A stretch of DNA of 64,000 nucleotides. Origin: Ornithinimicrobium sufpigmenti (GTDB lineage Bacteria; Actinomycetota; Actinomycetes; Actinomycetales; Dermatophilaceae). The notes under the pieces were generated by a model, which did no database searches, was not told the DNA's origin, and was given only the letters and a program-made list of their open reading frames with translations. The stretch lies in contig NZ_CP036403.1 of the NCBI RefSeq assembly GCF_004322775.1, positions 1,488,001 to 1,552,000 on the forward strand, in the 5' to 3' direction. This document shows, piece after piece, positions 1 through 8,780 of this stretch. Positions within the stretch are counted from its first letter, which is position 1. Every line of letters begins with the position of its first letter. Both the position numbers and the translations under genes were made by a program.

Positions 1-71
1 CGGTCGCGGCGATGGACATGATCTGGGCCCAGGGGCTGCTGGGGATGGGCGGCCGCGTGCTCGTGGTCTGA
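1..71 (+). CDS. C-terminal fragment of an unidentified protein
   Basis: An open frame enters from the left edge and stops with TGA at 69-71, giving only 22 residues ending in GGRVLVV. The reading frame is set by the stop and by the gene-like base composition. There are too few residues to assign a family. It runs in the same direction as the next gene, from which it is separated by about 60 bases, so it could be the previous gene of the same transcription unit. Being real coding sequence is likely but not certain. Confidence 0.4.
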   Translation, partial: VAAMDMIWAQGLLGMGGRVLVV

Positions 72-132
72 GCACCCCCAGACCCAGCTGGGATACGCGC
101 GGCCGGAGGGCGCACGGCATACCCTCGGGCCC

Positions 133-828
133 GTGGAGACCTTCCTCGACCCGGACCCGGGGTTCATCCCGGTGTTCGGCCGTGACCACCTGGTCTTCGT
201 GCTGGGGCTGCTGGTGGTGGCCACGGCGCTGGTCGCGGGCCGAGGCTGGCTGCGGGAGCACGCGACGGTGGTGCGCCGGGTCGTCTTCGGCGTGCTGCTC
301 GTCCAGCAGGTCGCCCTGTACGGCTTCTACGCGGCCACTGGCTGGCTGTGGGCCGAGTCGCTTCCCGTGCACATCTCGCGCATCTCCACGATCCTGGCTC
401 TCGTCTACCTGGCGACCGGCAGCCGGCGGGTCATGGACGTGCTGTTCTTCTTCGGGCTGTGGGCCTGGGCGTCGTTCACCTACCCCCAGAACGTGCAGCC
501 GCCGACGAACCTCCTCGGCGTCAGCTTCTGGGTCAACCACGTCGCCACGCTGCTCATGCCCTTCTTCGCGGTGCTCACCACCAGGTGGCGGCCGACGGCG
601 CGGGCGCTGTGGCGGGCCTACGGCTGGTTCCTGGTCTACGTCGCCCTGGCGGTGGCCGTGAACGCGCTGACCGGGGGCAACTACTTCTACCAGCGGGAGA
701 AACCGCTGCTGCCGATGGTCCCCCAGCCGTGGTACCTCCTGCTCTCGCTGCTGGCCGCCCTGGCGCTGTTCTGGCTCGGGTATGCCGTGGCCCGGCTGGT
801 GCTGCGCCGCCTAGACTCCCGGGGGTGA
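133..828 (+). CDS. TIGR02206/YwaF-type integral membrane protein
   Basis: A 231-residue, strongly hydrophobic protein with about six to seven membrane segments. The charged and aromatic signatures of the TIGR02206 (YwaF-like) family are visible: a His in LPVHISR (near residue 78), a Trp-Val-Asn-His motif in the middle and NALTGGNYFY near residue 180. The start is GTG 133; no earlier start is plausible. The last codons overlap the next gene by 4 nt (GTGA at 825-828), so the two are probably co-translated. Function is unknown for the family. A second, clearly related member lies at 61948-62637. Family assignment is from remembered motifs and is fairly secure. Confidence 0.85.
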   Translation: METFLDPDPGFIPVFGRDHLVFVLGLLVVATALVAGRGWLREHATVVRRVVFGVLLVQQVALYGFYAATGWLWAESLPVHISRISTILALVYLATGSRRVMDVLFFFGLWAWASFTYPQNVQPPTNLLGVSFWVNHVATLLMPFFAVLTTRWRPTARALWRAYGWFLVYVALAVAVNALTGGNYFYQREKPLLPMVPQPWYLLLSLLAALALFWLGYAVARLVLRRLDSRG

Positions 829-3008
829 CCGCCCCGCCCGCGCCGCGCAGCCACGGCCGGTTCCGGGGCGACATCGAGGGGATGCGGGCCGTCGCGGTGC
901 TGATGGTCCTGCTCTACCACGCGGGGGTGCCGCGAGCGGCCGGCGGCTTCGCCGGGGTGGACGTCTTCTTCGTCATCTCCGGCTTCCTCATCACCGGCCT
1001 GCTGGTGGGCGAGGCCCGCCGACAGGGTCGGATCGACCTCGTCGCGTTCTGGGGGCGCCGGGCCCGCCGGCTGCTGCCCGCCTCCGCGCTGGTGCTGGCC
1101 ACCACCGCCGTGCTCACGGTCCTGGTGCTGCCGGCCGTGCGCTGGCGGGAGACCGGCTGGGACATCCTCACCTCCGGCCTGTATGTCGTCAACTGGCGGC
1201 TCGCGGCGCAGTCGGTCGACTACCTGGCCGAGGACTCCGCCCCCTCGCCGGTGCAGCACTACTGGTCCCTGGCGGTGGAGGAGCAGTTCTACCTGGTCTG
1301 GCCCGTCCTCGTCGTCGTCGCGCTGCTGCTCTGCCGGCGGCGCCCTACCCGGCTGGGGGCGGCCCTGCTCGTCCTGCTCCTCGCCGTCGTGGTGCCCTCC
1401 TTCCTGTGGTCGCTGCACCTGACCGAGACCGAACCCGCACTCGCCTACCTCGTCACCACCACCCGGCTCTGGCAGCTGGGCGCCGGTGCCCTGCTCGCCC
1501 TCGCCGTCAGCCGGCTGGAGCGGCTGCCCGGGACGCTGGCGGCCCTGCTGTCCTGGGCCGGCCTGGTCGCCGTCCTCACGGGCCTGCTGACCCAGGGCGC
1601 TCAGGGCACAGCCTCCGCCTGGCCGGGGACCGCAGCCCTGGTCCCCACCCTCGGCGCGGCGGCGATGATCGCGGGCGGCACGGCCGTCACCACCCCGGCC
1701 TGGGCCGCCACCCGCCTGCTGTCCTGGGCACCTCTGCAGGTCGTCGGCGGCCTGTCCTACTCCCTGTACCTCTGGCACTGGCCGCTGCTCGTCGTCGCTG
1801 CCGCGCGGTGGGGCGAGCTGTCCGTCCCGTCCGGTCTGCTGGTCGTGGCCGTGTCCTTCGTGCCGGCCTGGCTCGGCCACCGGTACGTCGAGGAGCCGGT
1901 CCGCCGGTCGCCGCGCCTGGCGCGCGTCCCGGTCCGGGGGCTGGGCGTCGGGCTGCTCTGCACCGTCCTGGCGGTGGCCTCGGGCGGTGCACTCGTCCAG
2001 GCGGTGGACCGGCAGGTGCGCCAGGCCGAGCAGGCCGACGGGGAGGCGGAGGGCGCCCGCGCCCTGGCCACGGAGTCCCCAACCGCCACGGCCGAGCCGA
2101 CCCAGACGCCAGAGACGCCAGAGAGGCCGGGGACGGCCGGGGCGCCCGGCCCGCCCGTCATACCGCTCGACCCTGACCCGGCCACGATCATCCCGGACCC
2201 GCTGGCGGCCACGGCCGACGTGCCGGCTCTCTACGACCAGGACTGTGACGGCGAGACCGAGGGGCGCGTCGTGCGCTGCGACTACGGCGACCCGGACGGC
2301 GGGCTGGTCGTCGCGCTGGTCGGCGACTCCAAGATCGCCCAGTGGACGGACGCGCTCGACGAGGTCGGTCGGGAGCGGGGATGGCGGGTGCACCTCTACT
2401 ACCGCTCGGCCTGCCCCTGGACGGCTGCGCTCATCGCCGACGAGGAGCGAGCGGCGGACTGCCGGGAGTGGGGCGAGCAGGTCACCGGGCGGCTGGCGGG
2501 GTCGGAGCGGCCCGACGTCGTCGTCGTGTCGGCGGTCGCCGGGCAGGCGCACCGCCCGGACGGCGCGGGGGAGGCGACGCAGGAGGCGATGACCGCGGGA
2601 CTGGTGGAGCGGTGGGAGGAGGTCGGGGTGGCGGGCGTGCCGGTCGTGGCGCTCGCCGACAGCCCGGCGCCGGGTGGGCAGCAGGTCTACGCGTGCGTGG
2701 CCGAGCACCGCGACGACGTCGGCGTCTGCGCCGTGCCGCCCAACGACGGGTCCGGCACCCCGCCGCTGCGCGCCGCCGCCGAGCAGGTGCCCACCGCGAC
2801 CTTCGTGACGATGAACGACTGGATCTGCCCGGGCGACGGCGACTGCCCGCCCGTGGTGGGCGAGGTGCTGGTCTACCGCCAGGGGAGCCACATCACCAAC
2901 ACGTACGCGCTGTCGCTCGCGGACGTGCTCGGTGACCGGCTCGAGCACGCCTTCGGCAGGCTCGGGGTGCGCGTGCCGGGGACGGGGTTGGCAGGATACG
3001 GGCTATGA
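825..3008 (+). CDS. OafA/YrhL-type acyltransferase with SGNH domain
   Basis: A 727-residue membrane O-acyltransferase. Residues 10-400 form the acyltransferase-3 domain: GDIEGMRAVAV and LLYHAGVP (catalytic-type His) at the N-terminus, then FFVISGFLI and about ten transmembrane helices. After a Pro/Thr-rich linker (about 415-455) comes a periplasmic-type SGNH esterase domain with the VGDSK nucleophile motif and a C-terminal GSHIT motif standing for the Asp-x-x-His block. Such fusions transfer acetyl or other acyl groups to cell-wall or secreted glycans. GTG 825 is chosen because it overlaps the upstream stop and begins just before the conserved first domain. The stop overlaps the next ATG (ATGA at 3005-3008). 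Confidence 0.88.
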   Translation: MTAPPAPRSHGRFRGDIEGMRAVAVLMVLLYHAGVPRAAGGFAGVDVFFVISGFLITGLLVGEARRQGRIDLVAFWGRRARRLLPASALVLATTAVLTVLVLPAVRWRETGWDILTSGLYVVNWRLAAQSVDYLAEDSAPSPVQHYWSLAVEEQFYLVWPVLVVVALLLCRRRPTRLGAALLVLLLAVVVPSFLWSLHLTETEPALAYLVTTTRLWQLGAGALLALAVSRLERLPGTLAALLSWAGLVAVLTGLLTQGAQGTASAWPGTAALVPTLGAAAMIAGGTAVTTPAWAATRLLSWAPLQVVGGLSYSLYLWHWPLLVVAAARWGELSVPSGLLVVAVSFVPAWLGHRYVEEPVRRSPRLARVPVRGLGVGLLCTVLAVASGGALVQAVDRQVRQAEQADGEAEGARALATESPTATAEPTQTPETPERPGTAGAPGPPVIPLDPDPATIIPDPLAATADVPALYDQDCDGETEGRVVRCDYGDPDGGLVVALVGDSKIAQWTDALDEVGRERGWRVHLYYRSACPWTAALIADEERAADCREWGEQVTGRLAGSERPDVVVVSAVAGQAHRPDGAGEATQEAMTAGLVERWEEVGVAGVPVVALADSPAPGGQQVYACVAEHRDDVGVCAVPPNDGSGTPPLRAAAEQVPTATFVTMNDWICPGDGDCPPVVGEVLVYRQGSHITNTYALSLADVLGDRLEHAFGRLGVRVPGTGLAGYGL

Positions 3009-5428
3009 CGTCGGTCGAGAGCATCCTGTCCACGCGCGGCTCGATCCTGGGGACCGAGGTCCGCCGGGTCGAGGACCCCGACCTGCTGCTCGGGCGCGGC
3101 CGGTTCGTGGACAACATCGACCTGGGGGACGAGGAGGTGCTCAGCGCCGTTTTCGTGCGCAGCCCGGTCGCCCACGGCCTGATCAGCGAGGTCGACACCT
3201 CCGAGGCGCTCGCCGCCCCGGGGGTGGTGGCCGTGCTCACCGCGCACGACATGGGGCCGGACCCGGTCCCGCTCTTCGCGCAGATCAACGAGCGGGTCGA
3301 CCGGCACCCGCTCGCCGTCGACCGCGTGCGGTTCGTCGGCGACCCGGTCGCCCTCGTGGTGGCCCGGACCCGGGCCCAGGCGGTGGACGCCGCCGAGCTC
3401 GTCGTCGTCGACTACGAGGAGCTGCCGGCCGTGGTCGACATGGAGGAGGCGCTGGCCGACGACGCGCCCCTGCAGCACCCGGAGCTGGGCACCAACGTCG
3501 CGCTGGCGGTCAGGGACCCCGACGGTGACGTGGACGTCCTCGAGGGCGCGAGCCGGGTGGTCCGGCTGCGGATGGAGAACAACCGGATGGCGACCAGCCC
3601 GATCGAGGGGCACGCGATCCTGGTCCGACCGGTGCTGGCTCGGGAGCGTGCGGAAGGCGGGGAAGGCGCCGGTGCGGACGTCGTGGGCGGGCTCGACGTC
3701 TGGCTCGCCAGCCAGCACCCCCACCTGGCCCGCAGGCTGATCAGCCGGTGGACGGGGCTGGAGGGCGAGGCCGTGCGGGTGCGGGCGCCGCACGTCGGCG
3801 GGGCCTTCGGCGGCAAGGCCGGGATGGTCGCCGAGCACGCCGCCGTGATCCGGACCGTGCAGCGCCTGGGTCGGCCGGTGCGCTGGGCCGAGACGCGCAG
3901 CGAGACGATGCTCTCGATGAGCAGCCGGGGCCAGGTGCAGTACGTCGAGCTCGGGCTGGACGAGCACGCCCGGATCACCGGGATGCGCGCACGGGTGGTC
4001 GGGGACTGCGGCGCCCACGCCGGCTACGGCGGCTCCTACGCCTCGGGGTCGACCAGGACGATGAGCGAGGGAAGCTACCGCATACCCCGGCTGCGGTATG
4101 ACGCACTGTCGGTGATGACCAACACCGTGCCCACCGGCGCCTTCCGTGGTGCCGGGCGCCCGGAGGCGGCGGCGATGCTGGAGCGGATCGTCGACCACGC
4201 GGCCCGGGAGATCGGCCTCGCTCCGGAGGAGCTGCGGCGGCGCAACTTCCTGGCGCCGGAGGACTTCCCGCACGAGACGAAGTTCGGCGCGCGCTACGAC
4301 ACCGGCGACTACGCCAAGGCTCTCGACGCGGCGCTGGAGGCGGCGGGGGTGGAGGAGGTGCGTGCCGAGCAGGCGCGCCGTCGCGAGACGGGGGAGCCGC
4401 TCCAGCTGGGGGTCGGGATCGCCAGCTACGTCGAGATCACCGGCTTCGGGGGCAAGGAGTATGCCGGGATCCGGGTCGCCCCCGACGGTCACCTCACCGT
4501 CATGGCCGGCACGTCGGCCCACGGCCAGGGGCACGCGACGGCCTTCTCGATGCTCGTCGCCGACCAGCTGGGGCTGCCGATGGAGCAGATCAGCTACGTG
4601 CAGTCCGACACCGCCGTGGTGCGCTCCGGCGGCGGGACCGGCGGCGCGCGCTCGGTGCAGCTGGGCGGCAGCGCGGTCCTCGGCGCCGCGGTCGAGCTGC
4701 GCGAGCAGGCGACCCAGGTGGCGGCCGACCTGCTGGAGGTGGCGGCCGGGGACGTCGAGCTGGTCGACGGCCGGTTCGGCGTGCGCGGGGTGCCCGGCAG
4801 CGGCGCGACCTGGGAGCAGGTCGCCGCGCACGCCCACGAGGCCGGCGACGGCCTCAGCGTCGACCACGACTTCCACCAGGACGGTGCCACCTTCCCGTTC
4901 GGCACCCACGTGTCGGTGGTCGAGGTAGACGTCGAGACCGGTCGCGTGCGGCTGCTGCGGCACGTCGCGGTGGACGACTGCGGGACCGTGATCAACCCTC
5001 TGCTGGTCCGTGGCCAGCAGCAGGGTGGGGCGGTGCAGGGGATCTCGCAGGCGCTGTGGGAGGAGTTCCGCTACGACGAGTCGGGGCAGCCGATCACCTC
5101 GACCTTCGCGGACTACCTGCTGCCCTCCGCCGCCGACGTGGTGCAGCTGGACACCTTGCTCACCGCCACCGAGACCGACCGGAACCCGTTGGGCGCCAAG
5201 GGGATCGGGGAGGCCGCGACGGTCGGCTCCACCCCGGCGGTGCAGAGCGCCGTCATCGACGCCGTGGCCCACCTGGGGGTGCGCCACATCGACCTGCCCT
5301 GCACGCCGGAACGCGTCCACATCGCGATCCACCAGGCGCTGCAGGGCGAGCACGACCCGTGGCGCGAGCCGCCCGCCATCTTCGGCGACATCCCCGACTT
5401 CGACGCGCAGGACGACGTGGAGGTCTAG
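3005..5428 (+). CDS. Molybdopterin-binding large subunit, xanthine dehydrogenase/CO dehydrogenase family
   Basis: An 807-residue molybdenum hydroxylase large subunit. Visible motifs: GGAFGGK (about 265-271) in the first molybdopterin domain, AFRGAGR (379-385), which matches the form II (non-CO-oxidising) active-site loop rather than the AYxCSFR loop of true CoxL, and GAKGIGEAAT near the C-terminus containing the catalytic Glu. These enzymes hydroxylate aldehydes or N-heterocycles and normally need an FAD subunit and a 2Fe-2S subunit. Neither is encoded beside it: the upstream neighbour is an acyltransferase and the downstream one an aldehyde dehydrogenase. Full length for the family. The substrate cannot be told. 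Confidence 0.9.
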   Translation: MTSVESILSTRGSILGTEVRRVEDPDLLLGRGRFVDNIDLGDEEVLSAVFVRSPVAHGLISEVDTSEALAAPGVVAVLTAHDMGPDPVPLFAQINERVDRHPLAVDRVRFVGDPVALVVARTRAQAVDAAELVVVDYEELPAVVDMEEALADDAPLQHPELGTNVALAVRDPDGDVDVLEGASRVVRLRMENNRMATSPIEGHAILVRPVLARERAEGGEGAGADVVGGLDVWLASQHPHLARRLISRWTGLEGEAVRVRAPHVGGAFGGKAGMVAEHAAVIRTVQRLGRPVRWAETRSETMLSMSSRGQVQYVELGLDEHARITGMRARVVGDCGAHAGYGGSYASGSTRTMSEGSYRIPRLRYDALSVMTNTVPTGAFRGAGRPEAAAMLERIVDHAAREIGLAPEELRRRNFLAPEDFPHETKFGARYDTGDYAKALDAALEAAGVEEVRAEQARRRETGEPLQLGVGIASYVEITGFGGKEYAGIRVAPDGHLTVMAGTSAHGQGHATAFSMLVADQLGLPMEQISYVQSDTAVVRSGGGTGGARSVQLGGSAVLGAAVELREQATQVAADLLEVAAGDVELVDGRFGVRGVPGSGATWEQVAAHAHEAGDGLSVDHDFHQDGATFPFGTHVSVVEVDVETGRVRLLRHVAVDDCGTVINPLLVRGQQQGGAVQGISQALWEEFRYDESGQPITSTFADYLLPSAADVVQLDTLLTATETDRNPLGAKGIGEAATVGSTPAVQSAVIDAVAHLGVRHIDLPCTPERVHIAIHQALQGEHDPWREPPAIFGDIPDFDAQDDVEV

Positions 5429-5758
5429 CGTCCCGGTCGGTGCCCGGCGGTGCCCGGCGGTGCCCGGCGGCGCTCTGACGGTGCTGTGACCGTGTGGTCG
5501 TGACCGTGGTTGTGGCGGTGTGCTCGTGGCGGCCTGCACGTCGGGGCGTGCGACACGCCGCAGGGCCTACGGGCACTGTGCAGACACGCCGGGCCGCGGA
5601 CGGCACGGAAGACAGCCCTATCCTGGGCGGGGCCTGCCGCGCCGCCGCGGGAGCACACCGCATACCACTGCGTCCCCGGCATCTCCGCACATCCCCCCCA
5701 CCCCCCCACATCCGCCCGCACACGCCCATACCCCCCATACCCCCCGAGGAGCACATCC
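5429..5758. other. Intergenic stretch with short repeats
   Basis: About 330 bases without a convincing gene. It opens with three exact tandem copies of tgcccggcgg (5441-5470) directly after the previous stop, continues with GT-rich sequence, and ends in a C-rich tract with two ccataccccc units just before the ribosome site of the next gene (GAGGAG near 5747). An upstream extension of the next open frame through this stretch has low-complexity translation and is not credible as coding. A promoter for the aldehyde dehydrogenase genes presumably lies here, but I could not pick a convincing -35/-10 pair. Confidence 0.5.
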
Positions 5759-7291
5759 GTGACCACAACCCTGCCGACCGCCGACGACCTGCGCACGAGA
5801 GCCGAGGACGCGGCCCGCGCGTGCGGTGTCGACCTGGACTCCCGGGCAGGGCAGAGGCAGGGCGGCTCGCCGATCAACGGCGGTGTCGTCTCCCGGCTGG
5901 CGTGGAGCACCGCGGCCGACGTGCGTGAGGTCGTCAACGAGGCGTACGCGGCCTACCTGCACTGGCGCGCCGTCCCGGCACCGGTCCGAGGTGGGCTCGT
6001 GCGCCGGTGGGCCGAGCTGCTCACCGAGCACAAGGCGGACCTCGCGACCCTGGTCAGCATCGAGGCCGGCAAGGTCACCTCGGAGGCGCTGGGGGAGGTG
6101 CAGGAGATGATCGACATCTGCGAGCTCGCGGTCGGGCTCTCCCGCCAGCTCTACGGGCGGACCATGCCCTCCGAGCGACCGGGGCACCGGCTGATGGAGA
6201 CCTGGCAGCCGCTGGGTGTGGTCGGCGTCATCTCCGCGTTCAACTTCCCGGTCGCGGTCTGGTCCTGGAACACTGCGGTCGCCCTGGTCTGCGGGGACCC
6301 TGTCGTCTGGAAGCCGTCGGAGCGCACGCCGCTGTGCGCGCTGGCCGCCGAGGCGCTGCTGCAGCGGGCGATCGCCGAGACGGGACACCCGGCCGGCCTG
6401 TCCCAGGTGCTCCTGGGCGGGCCCGACGTCGGCCGTGCCCTGGTCGAGGACCCTGGTGTGGCGCTGCTGTCCGCCACCGGCTCGACCGGTATGGGGCGCG
6501 CCGTCGGCCCGGTCGTGGCGGAGCGCTTCGGCCGCAGCCTGCTCGAGCTCGGCGGCACCAACGCCGCGGTCGTCACGTCCAGCGCCGACCTCGACCTGGC
6601 CACGCGCGGCATCGTCTTCGCCGCCGCCGGCACCGCTGGTCAGCGGTGCACGACCATGCGCCGCGTGATCGCCCACACCTCGGTCGTGGACGAGGTGGTC
6701 GAGCGGGTGGCCGCCGCATACCGGGCCCTACCCGTCGGTGACCCGATGACCGAGGGGACGCTGGTGGGCCCGCTGCTGGACCGGCGCTCCTACGACGCCT
6801 TCGTCGCCGCCATCGAGGCAGCGACCGCAGCAGGCGGGGAGGTGGTCGCCGGCGGTGGGCGTGAGCTGGCCGAGCAGTCGGAGGACGCCTACTACGTGCG
6901 TCCTGTGGTCATCCGGATGCCGGCACAGGCGCAGGTCATGCACACCGAGACGTTCGCGCCGATCCTGTACGTCCTGGCCTACGAGGACCTCCACGAGGCG
7001 ATCGCGCTCAGCAACGCCGTGCCGCAGGGTCTGTCGTCGAGCATCTTCACCCAGGACCAGGCGGAGGCGGAGATCTTCTGCGGGCCCGAGGGCTCGGACT
7101 GCGGGATCGTCAACGTCAACATCGGCACCTCCGGCGCCGAGATCGGCGGGGCGTTCGGCGGGGAGAAGGAGACCGGCGGTGGTCGGGAGTCCGGCTCGGA
7201 CGCGTGGCGGGCCTACATGCGACGGGTCACCACCACCGTGAACTACTCCGGCGAGCTGCCGCTGGCGCAGGGAGTACGGTTCGAGGTCTGA
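5759..7291 (+). CDS. ALDH7-type aldehyde dehydrogenase (aminoadipate semialdehyde dehydrogenase-like)
   Basis: A 510-residue NAD(P)-dependent aldehyde dehydrogenase. It carries the antiquitin/ALDH7 signatures: SAFNFPVAVWSWN in the cofactor domain, ELGGTNAAV with the general-base Glu, GTAGQRCTTMRR with the catalytic Cys, and the C-terminal stretch GAEIGGAFGGEK followed by GGGRESGSDAWR. ALDH7 members oxidise alpha-aminoadipate semialdehyde (piperideine-6-carboxylate) in lysine breakdown; that substrate is inferred from family only. GTG 5759 is chosen because GAGGAG sits 7-12 bases upstream. The stop overlaps the ATG of the next aldehyde dehydrogenase (TGATG), so they form an operon. Confidence 0.9.
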   Translation: MTTTLPTADDLRTRAEDAARACGVDLDSRAGQRQGGSPINGGVVSRLAWSTAADVREVVNEAYAAYLHWRAVPAPVRGGLVRRWAELLTEHKADLATLVSIEAGKVTSEALGEVQEMIDICELAVGLSRQLYGRTMPSERPGHRLMETWQPLGVVGVISAFNFPVAVWSWNTAVALVCGDPVVWKPSERTPLCALAAEALLQRAIAETGHPAGLSQVLLGGPDVGRALVEDPGVALLSATGSTGMGRAVGPVVAERFGRSLLELGGTNAAVVTSSADLDLATRGIVFAAAGTAGQRCTTMRRVIAHTSVVDEVVERVAAAYRALPVGDPMTEGTLVGPLLDRRSYDAFVAAIEAATAAGGEVVAGGGRELAEQSEDAYYVRPVVIRMPAQAQVMHTETFAPILYVLAYEDLHEAIALSNAVPQGLSSSIFTQDQAEAEIFCGPEGSDCGIVNVNIGTSGAEIGGAFGGEKETGGGRESGSDAWRAYMRRVTTTVNYSGELPLAQGVRFEV

Positions 7292-8709
7292 TGCTGCACA
7301 CCGACGCGTTCATCGACGGCGCCACCGTCAGGGGCACCGAGAGCTACGACAACATCGACCCCTCCACCGGCAGCGCGATCGGCTCGGTCACCCTGTCCGG
7401 GCCGGAGGAGGTGGACCGAGCGGTCGCCGCCGCCCGTGCCGCCCAGCCCGGCTGGGCCTCGACCACGCCGGAGGAGTGGGCACTGGTCCTGGAGAGGATC
7501 TCCGACGCCATCTTGGACAACCTGGACGAGCTGGCCCGCGCCGAGAGCGAGGACACCGGCAAGCCGCTGACGCAGGCGCGGACCGACGCGACGGTCACCG
7601 CGCACTACTTCCGGTTCTACGGCCGGGCGATCGACTCCTACTACGGCCTGCAGATCCCGGTCGGTGACGACCTGCACGTCTACACCCGGCGGGAGCCGCT
7701 CGGTGTGGTCGGCAGCATCCTCGCCTGGAACTACCCCATGCAGCTGCTCGGCCGCGCGGTCGCCCCGGCGCTCGCGACCGGCAACGCGGCGGTGATCAAG
7801 CCCGGTGACGAGACTCCCCGGACCGCGGTGCGGATCGCCGAGCTCGCGGTCCGCGCCGGCCTGCCCGCAGGAGCGTTCAACGTCGTGCCGGGCGTGGGCA
7901 GGGTGACCGGCGTGGCGCTCAGTCACCACCCCGACCTGGCCCACCTCGGCTTCGTCGGCTCCACCGCCGTGGGCCAGGAGATCGCCGCAGCGGCGGCGCA
8001 GCGCGTCATACCCGTCACCCTCGAGCTGGGCGGCAAGTCGCCGCACGTCGTCTTCCCCGATGCAGACCTCGACGAGGCCACCGTCTACATCACCCAGGGC
8101 ATCCTGGCCAACGCCGGGCAGACCTGCTCCGCCGGCAGCCGGCTGATCGTGCACGAGGACATCGCCGAGGAGCTGCACGAGCGGCTGCGCCGCAGCTTCG
8201 CCTCGGTGCGGATCGGCCCCGGCGTGGAGGACCAGGACCTGGGGCCGCTGGTCTCCACGAAGCAGCAGGAGCGGGTGAAGAGCTTCGTCGACGAGGCGAC
8301 GGGGCACATCGTCGCCGGTGGCGGGATCCCGGACGGCTTCGAGCGGGGGGCCTTCTACGAGCCGACCCTCATCGTCGGGGTCGACCCCCAGGACCGGATC
8401 GCGCAGGAGGAGGTCTTCGGTCCCGTCCTGGCCACGATGACGTTCTCCGACGAGGACGAGGCGGTCCGCATCGCCAACGCCACCGAGTACGGCCTGATGG
8501 CGGCCGTGTGGACCCGCGACTTCGCCCGTGCGCACAGGGTGGCGCACCGGGTGGTCGCCGGGCAGGTCTACATCAACGCCTTCGGTGCCGGCGGCGGGGT
8601 GGAGTACCCGTTCGGCGGGTTCAAGCGCTCCGGCTACGGCCGCGAGAAGGGCTACGAGGCGCTCGACGCCTACACCGCCACCAAGACGGTCATCGCCAGG
8701 CTCGGCTGA
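7291..8709 (+). CDS. Aldehyde dehydrogenase family protein
   Basis: A 472-residue aldehyde dehydrogenase of the betaine/aminobutyraldehyde dehydrogenase-like group. Conserved elements: AWNYPMQLL, FVGSTAVGQEI (cofactor site), LELGGKSPHVV with the general-base Glu, NAGQTCSAGSR with the catalytic Cys, and PFGGFKRSGYGRE near the C-terminus. It differs from its upstream partner, which is ALDH7-like, so the pair is not a recent duplication. ATG 7291 overlaps the preceding stop by 1 nt (TGATG), giving a tight translational link. Substrate unknown; pairing with a second dehydrogenase suggests a diamine, polyamine or amino-aldehyde pathway, which is inference only. Confidence 0.88.
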   Translation: MLHTDAFIDGATVRGTESYDNIDPSTGSAIGSVTLSGPEEVDRAVAAARAAQPGWASTTPEEWALVLERISDAILDNLDELARAESEDTGKPLTQARTDATVTAHYFRFYGRAIDSYYGLQIPVGDDLHVYTRREPLGVVGSILAWNYPMQLLGRAVAPALATGNAAVIKPGDETPRTAVRIAELAVRAGLPAGAFNVVPGVGRVTGVALSHHPDLAHLGFVGSTAVGQEIAAAAAQRVIPVTLELGGKSPHVVFPDADLDEATVYITQGILANAGQTCSAGSRLIVHEDIAEELHERLRRSFASVRIGPGVEDQDLGPLVSTKQQERVKSFVDEATGHIVAGGGIPDGFERGAFYEPTLIVGVDPQDRIAQEEVFGPVLATMTFSDEDEAVRIANATEYGLMAAVWTRDFARAHRVAHRVVAGQVYINAFGAGGGVEYPFGGFKRSGYGREKGYEALDAYTATKTVIARLG

Positions 8710-8780
8710 GTACCCTCCACCCGTGCCGTAACCTGCGGGCATCCGCCTCGGGGCGGGGTCGGACGAGCAAGGGGAGGGGT

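Noticed and set aside
687..2948. Long open frame antisense to the acyltransferase gene (753 codons)
   Set aside because: GC-rich third positions suppress stops on the other strand. The translation is Arg/Gly/Asp/His-rich without any domain, while the plus strand encodes a complete acyltransferase.
3005..5428. Aerobic CO dehydrogenase CoxL
   Set aside because: The active-site loop is AFRGAGR rather than the AYxCSFR of true CoxL, and coxM/coxS are missing.
5441..5470. CRISPR-like or iteron array at the three tgcccggcgg units
   Set aside because: The units are only 10 bp, directly adjacent with no spacers, and number three; a simple tandem repeat.
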